64,000 nt of DNA, taken from NCBI RefSeq assembly GCF_900111555.1, contig NZ_FOHZ01000005.1:124001-188000 (forward strand), in the 5' to 3' direction. The stretch comes from Marinobacter segnicrescens (GTDB lineage: Bacteria > Pseudomonadota > Gammaproteobacteria > Pseudomonadales > Oleiphilaceae). This document shows, piece after piece, positions 47,946-55,987 of this stretch (position 1 is the stretch's first letter; each line of letters opens with the position of its first letter). Made by a program: the position numbers and the translations under genes. Below the pieces are notes generated by a model. It did no database searches and was not told where the DNA came from. It worked only from the letters and a program-made list of their open reading frames with translations.

Positions 47946-48923
47946 ATGACCAAAGCCATTCGATTTTCCCGCACCGGCGGGCCGGAAGTGCTGGAATTCC
48001 TCGACATGGACACCAGGGAGCCCGGCCCGGGGGAAATCCGGGTCAGTAACCGGGCCATTGGCCTGAACTATATCGAGATCTATTTCCGCTCCGGCGTCTA
48101 CCCGGTGCCCGGCCTGCCCTCCGGCCTGGGCACCGAAGGCGCCGGCGTCGTCGATGCGGTCGGCGAAGGCGTCACCGGTTTTGCCGTGGGTGACCGGGTC
48201 GCCTACGCCCAGGCACCACTGGGTTCCTATGCGGAGCAACATGTCCTGCCTGCCGACAAGGCCATCCAGTTGCCGGACGCGGTGGATTTCGAAACCGCTG
48301 CTGCCACCATGCTCAAGGGCCTCACCGTTCAGTACCTGCTGCGCCAGACCTGGCCGGTCAAGGCTGGCGAGACCATCCTGTTTCATGCCGCTGCGGGCGG
48401 CGTCGGCCTGATCGCCTGTCAGTGGGCCAGGGCCCTGGGGGCAAAGCTTATCGGCACCGTCAGTGGGCCCGAGAAGGCGAAACTGGCCCTGGACCATGGC
48501 GCCTGGGCGACCATCAACTACAAGGAAGAGAACATCGTCGAGCGGGTGCGGGAACTGACCGGGGGCGACATGGTGCCGGTAGTCTATGATTCCGTCGGCA
48601 AGGACACCTGGGAAACCTCCCTCGATTGCCTTCAGAAGCGCGGCCTGATGGTCAGCTTCGGCAACACCACTGGCCCGGTAAGCGGCGTCAACATCGGCAT
48701 CCTCAACCAGAAAGGCTCCCTGTTCGTCACCCGCCCCAGCCTGGCAGGCTACGCCGACACCCGCCCCCGCTTCGAAGCCATGTGCGGCGAACTGTTCGAA
48801 ATGCTGGCCAGCGGCGATATCACGGCAGATATCAACCAGCGTTTCCCCCTGGCCGATGCCGCCAGGGCCCATGAGGCGCTGGCGAGTGGGCAGACGACGG
48901 GGTCTACGGTGTTGTTGCCCTGA
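47946..48923 (+). CDS. qor: NADPH:quinone oxidoreductase (zeta-crystallin family)
   Basis: 325 residues of the medium-chain reductase family without catalytic zinc ligands. Quinone reductase text NRAIGLNYIEIYFRSGVYP and nucleotide-binding HAAAGGVGLIACQWARALGA. Reduces quinones by NADPH in the cytoplasm. AAGGAG precedes the ATG. Ends 31 bp before selA and may be co-transcribed. Confidence 0.93.
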   Translation: MTKAIRFSRTGGPEVLEFLDMDTREPGPGEIRVSNRAIGLNYIEIYFRSGVYPVPGLPSGLGTEGAGVVDAVGEGVTGFAVGDRVAYAQAPLGSYAEQHVLPADKAIQLPDAVDFETAAATMLKGLTVQYLLRQTWPVKAGETILFHAAAGGVGLIACQWARALGAKLIGTVSGPEKAKLALDHGAWATINYKEENIVERVRELTGGDMVPVVYDSVGKDTWETSLDCLQKRGLMVSFGNTTGPVSGVNIGILNQKGSLFVTRPSLAGYADTRPRFEAMCGELFEMLASGDITADINQRFPLADAARAHEALASGQTTGSTVLLP

Positions 48924-48953
48924 ACAAGGCCTGGCCTGATAAGGAAGCCCCTG

Positions 48954-50363
48954 ATGAATGCACTTTCGAAGCTGCCCTCGGTCAGCCAGCTGCTTGCCCA
49001 CGACCGCATTGAGCCCCTGATTGATGCCCATGGTCGCGCCGTCATTACCGGACTGATTCGCGACCAGTTGGCCGCGGTTCGCGAAGCCGGAAGGAACGGC
49101 GCACCGATTCCCGAGGAATCGAGCCTGATCGACGGCATTAGCGAAGCAGCCCAGACCCAGGCCCTGCCCCGCCTGCGCCCGGTGTTCAACCTGACAGGCA
49201 CCGTCCTGCATACCAACCTGGGCCGCGCCTCGCTGCCTGAAGAAGCCATCACCGCACTCGTTGAGGCGGCCCGCAATCCCTGTGCCCTGGAATACAATAT
49301 CGAGGAGGGTGGACGGGGTGACCGTGACGACGTGGTCGAACAACTGCTCTGCGATCTTACCGGAGCCGAGGCAGCGACCGTCGTCAACAACAATGCCGCG
49401 GCGGTGTTCCTGCTCCTCAACACCCTGGCCCACAAGAGAAAAGTGGTAGTGTCACGGGGCGAACTGGTGGAAATCGGTGGCGCGTTCCGGGTGCCGGACA
49501 TCATGAAGCGCGCCGGTGCCAAACTGGTCGAGGTCGGTACCACCAACCGCACCCACCTCAAGGACTTTGCCGGCGCCATCAGCCCGCGTACCGGCATGTT
49601 GATGAAAGTACACACGAGCAACTATGCCATTGAGGGCTTCACGCACGCTGTTCCGGAGCACGAACTCGCCAGCCTGGCCCATGAGCATGAATTGCCCTTC
49701 ACGGTGGACCTGGGCTCGGGAACCCTGACCAACCTCGAACATTGGGGACTGCCCCATGAGCCCACTCCCCGCGAGAGTATCGAAGCCGGTGCTGACCTTG
49801 TGACTTTCTCCGGTGACAAGCTGCTCGGCGGCCCACAGGTGGGCATGCTGGTCGGCCGCCGCGACCTGATCGCCCGGATCAGGCGGAACCCTCTCAAGCG
49901 GGCGTTGCGCGTCGGCAAGCTGACCCTGGCCAGCCTGGAAGCTGTACTGCGCCTGTATCGTGATCCGGACCGGTTGGCACAGCGCCTGACCACCCTTCAG
50001 CAACTGACCCGGCCAGAGACCGAGATTCGTGAAGCCGCCGAGCGTGTATTGCCAGCCCTTCAATCCGCACTGGCGGCCCTTGAGGTAGACGTGGAGATCG
50101 TTCCTTTGCGGTCCCAGATCGGTTCGGGTTCGTTGCCAGTGGACCGCCTTCCCTCTGTTGGCCTCGCGGTACGTTCACGGGGGCGTAGCAGTGGCGTGCT
50201 CAACCGCCTTGAAGCGAGCTTCCGCCAGCTCCCCAAGCCGGTTATCGGCCGCATCGAAGACTCTGCCCTGCTGCTGGACCTGCGCTGCCTGCCGCCCGAA
50301 CAGGAAACAGACTTCACGGTGCAACTGGCACAGCTGGACTTGCCTACGCAACCCGTACGCTGA
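48954..50363 (+). CDS. selA: L-seryl-tRNA(Sec) selenium transferase SelA
   Basis: 469-residue PLP enzyme that converts Ser-tRNA(Sec) to Sec-tRNA(Sec) with selenophosphate. Family start LPSVSQLL, central LTGTVLHTNLGRASLPEEA, and PLP lysine in VTFSGDKLLGGPQ. Full length. Lies 2.8 kb from selC and selB, which are on the opposite strand, so the Sec genes form a loose cluster. Confidence 0.96.
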   Translation: MNALSKLPSVSQLLAHDRIEPLIDAHGRAVITGLIRDQLAAVREAGRNGAPIPEESSLIDGISEAAQTQALPRLRPVFNLTGTVLHTNLGRASLPEEAITALVEAARNPCALEYNIEEGGRGDRDDVVEQLLCDLTGAEAATVVNNNAAAVFLLLNTLAHKRKVVVSRGELVEIGGAFRVPDIMKRAGAKLVEVGTTNRTHLKDFAGAISPRTGMLMKVHTSNYAIEGFTHAVPEHELASLAHEHELPFTVDLGSGTLTNLEHWGLPHEPTPRESIEAGADLVTFSGDKLLGGPQVGMLVGRRDLIARIRRNPLKRALRVGKLTLASLEAVLRLYRDPDRLAQRLTTLQQLTRPETEIREAAERVLPALQSALAALEVDVEIVPLRSQIGSGSLPVDRLPSVGLAVRSRGRSSGVLNRLEASFRQLPKPVIGRIEDSALLLDLRCLPPEQETDFTVQLAQLDLPTQPVR

Positions 50364-50429
50364 GCTGCGGACCATCCTGACAGGCCCGGTGTCTGGCTTG
50401 GCTATCTTATGCCCCACGGGTCGCAAACA

Positions 50430-50900
50430 TCAGGGCAGGTGCCGCAAAGGCAATGGTGACTGGGGTTTCACCGTCTGAATCGCGAAGTTGCTGCGAATAT
50501 CCCGCACCCCGGGTAATTTCAGCAAGGTGCCCGTCAGGAAGTTCTCATACGCGCGCAGATCCGGTACCACGACCTGCAGGTGGAAATCGGACTGGCCAGA
50601 TACCAGGTGCGCCATCACCACTTCCGGCAACAGACTCACGGCTTCCCGAAACGCCTCGGCTTCTTTCTCGCCGTGTTTCTCCACTTTGATATCAACGAAC
50701 ACCGTCAGGTTCAGGCCAACCTTTTCCCGATCCAGGATAGCACTGTAGCCACTGATAACGCCGGACTTTTCAAGCAGGCGCACACGCCTTGAGCAGGGGG
50801 ATGGGGAGAGGCCAATATCGGCTGCCAGGTCGATATTGGCCAGACGCCCTTCTGCCTGGAGTGATTCCAGAATTTTGCGGTCGTAGCGATCAAATTTCAT
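50430..50900 (-). CDS. Lrp/AsnC family transcriptional regulator
   Basis: 156 residues from ATG 50900. N-terminal winged helix (FDRYDRKILESLQAEGRLANIDLAADIGLSPSPCSRRVRLLE) and C-terminal RAM ligand domain (LVSGQSDFHLQVVVPDLRAYENF). Divergent from a LysE-type exporter 143 bp away, so it is likely to control amino-acid export in response to an amino acid. Confidence 0.93.
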   Translation of the reverse strand: MKFDRYDRKILESLQAEGRLANIDLAADIGLSPSPCSRRVRLLEKSGVISGYSAILDREKVGLNLTVFVDIKVEKHGEKEAEAFREAVSLLPEVVMAHLVSGQSDFHLQVVVPDLRAYENFLTGTLLKLPGVRDIRSNFAIQTVKPQSPLPLRHLP

Positions 50901-51043
50901 TATTGGCATCTTTCTTCTTTTACGTGGATGAGCTTAGTGATTCTGGCCAATATTAGCCTGATTCCTGGCGTATTAAGCAAACTTTCGCCACAGCATCTGC
51001 TATATGATTCTGGTCACCCCCACTCCGAGATAAGGGTGCACAC

Positions 51044-51664
51044 ATGGGTGACCTGGCCCTGTTTTGCTTTACGCTGGTAGCCATCTACCTGACACCCGGC
51101 CCCGACATGCTCCTGGTTCTCAGTACCAGCATGAATGGCGGAGCCAGGCAGGCCGTGGCGGTCAGCACCGGACTGGCCCTGGCCAGGTCCCTCCACGTAC
51201 TGCTCGCTGCAATCGGCCTGGCGGCGCTGCTGCAAACCACCCCCTGGGCCTACCACGCCATCAGATTGGCCGGCGCAACCTACCTGCTCTACCTGGCGTG
51301 GCGGTTCCTGACACTGGACACCCCCACCATGCAAGCTGTGGAGGCCGCATCGGAATCCTCCCGCAGCCGATATCTGCGCTCATTCAGCCAGGGTGCCCTG
51401 ACCAACCTGCTGAACCCGAAGTCGCTGATTTTCTGCTCGGTCCTGCTGCCGCAGTTTGTCGAACCGGCACAGGACGTGGCCTCCCAGTTCGCCACACTAG
51501 GACTGATCCTCGCCGTTATTGGTCTGGGATTTGACCTGGTTTATTCGCTGATCGGTAAAGAGATTGCAGCGTTTACCGCTTCCCACAAAGGTATGCAAAA
51601 GATGCAGAACCGGGTTGTGGCCGGGTTACTGGCGTTGATCGGGTTGAAGGTTGGATTGGCTTGA
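51044..51664 (+). CDS. LysE/RhtB-family amino acid exporter
   Basis: 206 residues with six hydrophobic segments and the family motif YLTPGPDMLLVLSTSMNGGARQAV and GALTNLLNPKSLIFC. Exports amino acids or derivatives from the cytoplasm. Paired with the divergent Lrp regulator. Confidence 0.93.
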   Translation: MGDLALFCFTLVAIYLTPGPDMLLVLSTSMNGGARQAVAVSTGLALARSLHVLLAAIGLAALLQTTPWAYHAIRLAGATYLLYLAWRFLTLDTPTMQAVEAASESSRSRYLRSFSQGALTNLLNPKSLIFCSVLLPQFVEPAQDVASQFATLGLILAVIGLGFDLVYSLIGKEIAAFTASHKGMQKMQNRVVAGLLALIGLKVGLA

Positions 51665-51884
51665 TTTGCGCACCTTGTTAGCCGTTTTACTATCTGCCCG
51701 GATAGTGGTCTGCAGTTCTTGGGGGTATTGATCGAATAAGTCAGCTACTCTAACCCCATTGATCACAACGATCAGACAGCCCAGCGATCCGGATCCCGCA
51801 GGCGCGGACGCGCTTGTCCCTCATTTTATCGGGTAATACCGGGTAGCGAAGCACCAGACCACGCAACTTTTGCAGGAGAAAAAA

Positions 51885-53012
51885 GTGTCAGATACCAATA
51901 TCGAACTTACGTCGACCATCAGCGAAGACAACAAACTGGAACTTGCCCTGCGCGACATCGAGATCCCGCAGCCGGGCGAAAACCAGGTCGTCATCCGCAT
52001 TGAAGCCGCTCCTATCAACCCGTCTGACCTGGGAGTGATGTTCAGCGTGGCGGATATGAAGACGGCCAGCCAATCCGGTAGCGCCGATCGCCCGGTCATC
52101 AGTGCCGATGTCCCGGCCAGGTTTATGGGTGCCGTTAAAAAGCGGGTTGGCAAGGCCATACCCGTGGGCAACGAGGGCGCCGGTACCGTCGTCGCCGCGG
52201 GCTCATCCGCCGCTGCGCAAAGCCTGATGGGCAAAACCGTCGCGTTCATTGGCGGTGGTAGTTACAAAAAATATGTCTGCGCCAATGTGCAAAGCTGTCT
52301 CGAACTGGAGTCGGGTACCTCCGCAGTGGAAGGCGCTTCAAGCTTCGTGAATCCGCTGACGGCCTTGGCCATGGTAGAAACCATGCGAGCAGAGGGACAC
52401 AAGGCGATTGTTCACGCTGCCGCCGCCTCTAACCTCGGACAAATGCTCAACCGCATCTGCATCGCCGACGGCGTGGACCTGGTCAATATCGTCCGCAAGC
52501 CAGAACAGGAAGCACTGCTGCGTGACCAGGGTGCCAAATACGTGGTCAACTCCAGTAGCGACAGCTTTATGGCCGACCTGACCCAGGCACTGATCGACAC
52601 CGGCGCGACCATCGCCTTCGACCCTATCGGTGGCGGTCGCCTGGCCAGCGATATCCTCACCTGCATGGAAGCCGCCGTCTCTCGCAACATGACTCAGTAC
52701 AGCGTGTATGGGTCAGACGTCTACAAGCAGGTTTATATCTATGGCGGCCTTGATCGCGGCCCCATCACCCTGAACCGCAGCTTTGGTTTTGCCTGGGGTG
52801 TGAACGGCTTTTTGTTGTTCAATGCGCTGGGAAAACTGGGCAAGGACACCAACATCGCCATGCGCAAGCGCGTAGCCGCCGAGATCAAAACCACGTTCGC
52901 CAGCCACTACACCCACGAAGTCTCCCTGGCCGGTGCGTTACAACTGGATGCCATCTCTGCTTACGGCAAAATGGCAACCGGAGAGAAGTACCTGGTCAGG
53001 CCCCAGAGCTAA
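51885..53012 (+). CDS. Medium-chain dehydrogenase/reductase, zinc-less oxidoreductase
   Basis: 375 residues from GTG 51885, chosen because GGAG stands six bases upstream; the ATG at 51870 would overlap that site. GroES-like N-domain (PINPSDLGVMFS, GNEGAGTVVAAG) and Rossmann domain (HAAAASNLGQMLNRI). Lacks clear catalytic zinc ligands. Relatives are annotated as alginate-lyase-unrelated NADH oxidoreductases; substrate unknown. Ends 189 bp before selC on the other strand. Confidence 0.88.
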   Translation: MSDTNIELTSTISEDNKLELALRDIEIPQPGENQVVIRIEAAPINPSDLGVMFSVADMKTASQSGSADRPVISADVPARFMGAVKKRVGKAIPVGNEGAGTVVAAGSSAAAQSLMGKTVAFIGGGSYKKYVCANVQSCLELESGTSAVEGASSFVNPLTALAMVETMRAEGHKAIVHAAAASNLGQMLNRICIADGVDLVNIVRKPEQEALLRDQGAKYVVNSSSDSFMADLTQALIDTGATIAFDPIGGGRLASDILTCMEAAVSRNMTQYSVYGSDVYKQVYIYGGLDRGPITLNRSFGFAWGVNGFLLFNALGKLGKDTNIAMRKRVAAEIKTTFASHYTHEVSLAGALQLDAISAYGKMATGEKYLVRPQS

Positions 53013-53201
53013 GGTGAGCATCGGGCCGCAAGGCCATCCCTGGGTGCCGGAGCCAGAATGGCTCCAGCACCCGCATCAAAGGTGACTCTGCCAGTGAATG
53101 TCCTGCCCCCATTGATCGCAGAGCACCTTGGGCAAGCCGCCGGAAAAGAGCGCAGCGCAGTACCGTTTGGCCGGAAGTATTGGAGCGGACGTTGCGGGAA
53201 A

Positions 53202-53297
53202 TGGCGGAAGGGTATGGGAGTCGAACCCACCAGGCACGCGTTGCGCACCTCACCGGATTTGAAGTCCGGGCGCTCCACCGGGAAGCGATCCCCTTCC
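53202..53297 (-). tRNA. selC: tRNA-Sec (anticodon UCA)
   Basis: About 96 nt with encoded CCA. Acceptor GGAAGGG pairs with CCCTTCC; the anticodon loop CTTCAAA gives UCA (53262-53260) to read UGA; a long variable arm and T-arm GGTTCGACTCC follow. The layout closely parallels E. coli selC. It begins five bases after the selB stop, so selB and selC are probably one transcript. Confidence 0.96.
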
Positions 53298-53302
53298 TTT
53301 GA

Positions 53303-55288
53303 TCAGGGTCTGGCAGTGTAACCTTTTTCGCTTGGCGTTGAGAGCGTTACCGCGACCCTTCGGCGGTAGGCCGGTTGCAGGCGACGCTCCTCATTAATGA
53401 AGGCGGTGACGCCCGCGCGATCCAGGTATTCCAGTACGCTGACGGTCAGGCGTCGGCCGATGCCGGAGCGGTCGCGATAAGCACGGGCGTCGAAGGCGCC
53501 GGTGGGTGAGCTCTCCGCAAGTTCAACGGCAATGGCGGCCAGTTCGGTCACTGTTTCCGGCCGATAGAAGCGGTTCGGTGCAACGGCGACCAGGAAGCCA
53601 AGCCGGTGCATGCGCTCCAGGAAGGTCAGCATGCTCTCCCGCTCAAGGCCCAGCGCCTCTGCCATTTCTCCGACAATGGGTGGTTTCAGGCCGGTACCCT
53701 CCAGTTCAGCCATAACCTGGCCAAGCAGGCGCTGGTCCGCCTCAGTCAGTTCTGGCTGGTGGCCTGGTCGATGAAACCGAAAGCCATTACGGGCGATTGC
53801 TCCGGTCGCCAGTAGCGGATGTAACAGCTCATGGCGCAACTCCTGTTGCAGTCGTATTCCGGGCAGCCGGGTCAGTTCCGGCTCTGTGGGACCAATCTGG
53901 TCTGGGTGGTTTTGGTGCCACTGGTCGAGCTGTTCCAGCACCCGGGTCTGCAGCGCAGCCCAGCGCCCAGGGGCAAAGCCAACGGGGCCGGTGGCGGTCT
54001 GGACAATGACAGGCTCAAGGTCAGCGAGAACCGTTTCCAATCGTTCCTGCGGCAGGTTTTCCGCGGCCGCTAACCGGTCAACGTCTACGCCTTCCGGGTA
54101 CGCTTCCAGCGAGGCCTGAAGTCGTGCCCTCGGGCCATCGGTTTCCGAGTGAACGGTCGCGAAAGCCCGGCTTTCCAGCAGTATTCGAAGCAGTTGCACC
54201 CGTTTTTCAGCGGACCGTCCACGGCCCTCCCCGAACGGGTCCACCACCTCACCGCCGCCGATGGTGCGATTGAGGGCTGGGTCCCGCAGGATCAGCCGGT
54301 CACCCACACAGGCCTGCACCGGTTGCTCCAGCATCAGCTGCGCCAGCATCGGGCGGTCGCCCTGCCCTTCGTCCAGTACCACCACCCGGGCACTTCTCAC
54401 CGCCGCGCCAAGGTGTGCCTGGAAGGTACCCCTATGGAGCCGGGTCTCCGGGAGCAGGGCCAGCCCCACATCCAGGCGATCCGTGGGCCGGTGCAGCCAG
54501 GGGGTAACCAGCCAGTCGCCCCGGTGTATGTTATCAGCGCTGACGTTTCCGGCCAGGTTGATGGCGCATCGCTGGCCGGCGCCCAGGTTTTCCACCGTCT
54601 CGCCGTGCGCCTCGAGCCCCCTGACCCTGATCGGATGGCCTGTCGGTGCAACCCTCAGGGCGTCTTCCCTGGACAAGGTCCCGGCGATCAGGGTGCCGGT
54701 AACCACACAGCCCCGCCCGGGTACCGAGAAACTGCGGTCGACCACAAACCGCGTGCCTGCTGCCAGGCTGCTGGCTTTCTGGTGGTCGACGATCGCCTGC
54801 TCTGCCAGCCATGCCTTCAGTGGCGGAAGGCCCTCTCCCGTCAGGCCGGACACCGGAAACACCGGGGCGGTTGCCAGTCCGGTATCCGCCAGCAATTCCC
54901 GGATCTCTTCCGTAACCTCTGCCAGCCTGGAGGCACCCACCCGGTCTGCCCGGGTCAGGGCCACCAGGCCAGTCTCGACACCCAGCAAATCGAGAATCGC
55001 CAGGTGTTCCCGGGTCTGGGGCATGGGACCGTCATCGGCGGCGATCACCAGCATGACGGCGTCCACCGCCGCCACACCGGCCACCATGTTGCGGATGAAT
55101 TTCTCGTGGCCGGGGACATCCACGAATCCGAGCCAGTGCCCCGATTCCGTGCGGCTCCAGGCAAAGCCCAGGTCAATGGTCAGGCCCCGGCGTTTTTCCT
55201 CCGCCAGCCGATCCGTATCCTGCCCCGTAAGCGCATGGATCAGCGTGGTCTTGCCATGGTCTACATGGCCGGCGGTGGCAAAGATCAC
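53303..55288 (-). CDS. selB: Selenocysteine-specific elongation factor SelB
   Basis: 661 residues. GTPase domain with P-loop GHVDHGKTTL, then DVPGHEKFIRNM and the specificity loop LTRADRV; EF-Tu-like domains 2 and 3; then C-terminal winged helices (about 370-640) that bind the SECIS RNA. Start is GTG at 55288, overlapping a small upstream frame as GTGA. Delivers Sec-tRNA to UGA codons carrying a SECIS hairpin, such as the UGSC gene just upstream. Confidence 0.96.
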   Translation of the reverse strand: MIFATAGHVDHGKTTLIHALTGQDTDRLAEEKRRGLTIDLGFAWSRTESGHWLGFVDVPGHEKFIRNMVAGVAAVDAVMLVIAADDGPMPQTREHLAILDLLGVETGLVALTRADRVGASRLAEVTEEIRELLADTGLATAPVFPVSGLTGEGLPPLKAWLAEQAIVDHQKASSLAAGTRFVVDRSFSVPGRGCVVTGTLIAGTLSREDALRVAPTGHPIRVRGLEAHGETVENLGAGQRCAINLAGNVSADNIHRGDWLVTPWLHRPTDRLDVGLALLPETRLHRGTFQAHLGAAVRSARVVVLDEGQGDRPMLAQLMLEQPVQACVGDRLILRDPALNRTIGGGEVVDPFGEGRGRSAEKRVQLLRILLESRAFATVHSETDGPRARLQASLEAYPEGVDVDRLAAAENLPQERLETVLADLEPVIVQTATGPVGFAPGRWAALQTRVLEQLDQWHQNHPDQIGPTEPELTRLPGIRLQQELRHELLHPLLATGAIARNGFRFHRPGHQPELTEADQRLLGQVMAELEGTGLKPPIVGEMAEALGLERESMLTFLERMHRLGFLVAVAPNRFYRPETVTELAAIAVELAESSPTGAFDARAYRDRSGIGRRLTVSVLEYLDRAGVTAFINEERRLQPAYRRRVAVTLSTPSEKGYTARP

Positions 55289-55425
55289 AGCGGCCTCGTT
55301 TCCGGTCCGGGTGCTGCAACAGGGGGACAGCCGCGGGGGCGGAAAAACCGGGCCATCAGCGGTTCGATCTGCCGGTGGCCCATGGATGGGGACGCTCCTC
55401 GGAGGGCTTTCTGAAGGGTTGTCAT
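55285..55425 (-). CDS. Possible 46-residue leader ORF coupled to selB
   Basis: ATG at 55425 with GGAG four bases upstream. Product starts MTTLQKALRGASPSMGHRQI and is rich in Pro and Arg. Its TGA overlaps the selB GTG, as in translational coupling. No family recognised. It could be chance. Confidence 0.3.
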   Translation of the reverse strand: MTTLQKALRGASPSMGHRQIEPLMARFFRPRGCPPVAAPGPETRPL

Positions 55426-55459
55426 GGACTCCGCCACATCCCTGGCGGAGCAGGGACGT

Positions 55460-55987
55460 CTATTCTGTGTGAGTCAGTAGCCGGACGATGTCCTCCAGCG
55501 CCTTGTCCGCCAGTGCCCGCATCTCGTCGTCCGTGCGGTCCTGGATCGGATGGCCAACGAACACCATGGCCGGCTCGAAACCCAGGGTTTTCGACTGGGC
55601 CGCTGCGGCCTGGATGAACTCGGTGGAGGCAACGCCTACGCCCGGAATATTGCGACCTTCCAGGTCTGCGATGTCATGTGTACAACACGACGTGCAGGAA
55701 CCTCAGTCGGCCAGCCCTTCAACCACCAGGTCCACTTCACCGGCAATCTGTTGTTTCAGCTCGGTGGGTGCAACCCGGGTGAATGTGGGTTTACGGTAGC
55801 GTTTGACGGTAACATCCATTTCCGCCAGGCGTTCCTCGATCCGGTCGAGGAACACATCGCCCCGGGGCTTTGAGATGTCCAGCAGCCCGACGGTCTTGCC
55901 TGCCAGGCTTTCGGGCCGGGCCAGCCGGGCCCGTACCGCTGGTGACAACTCGCCCGTGGGGTCGAGCATCACACTGGTTTGGGTCAT
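55460..55987 (-). CDS. UGSC-family selenoprotein (in-frame UGA at codon 95)
   Basis: The frame from ATG 55987 reaches TGA at 55705-55703 and continues open, with clear protein sense, to TAG at 55460, giving 175 residues. Across the UGA it reads VVEGLAD-U-GSCTSCCTHDIADLEGRNIPGVG, the defining U-G-S-C signature of this selenoprotein family, a redox-type U..C motif with further cysteines. The TGA is therefore selenocysteine, not a stop; selB and selC follow within 2.3 kb. The ATG overlaps the partner gene's TGA (ATGA). Molecular function of the family is not established. Confidence 0.93.
55673..55705 (-). promoter_or_regulatory. Sec UGA codon and candidate bacterial SECIS hairpin
   Basis: Eleven bases after the UGA, GTC-GTGT pairs with ACAC-(AT)-GAC around a TGT loop, with a two-base bulge. 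The apex is about 18 nt from the UGA, within the range for bacterial SECIS elements read by SelB. Confidence 0.6.

Noticed and set aside
54149..55472. Two long plus-strand frames over selB
   Set aside because: Antisense shadows; selB is unambiguous.
55703..55705. UGSC gene as a nonsense-mutated pseudogene
   Set aside because: Motif U-G-S-C, continued coding sense, and adjacent selB/selC fit selenocysteine better.
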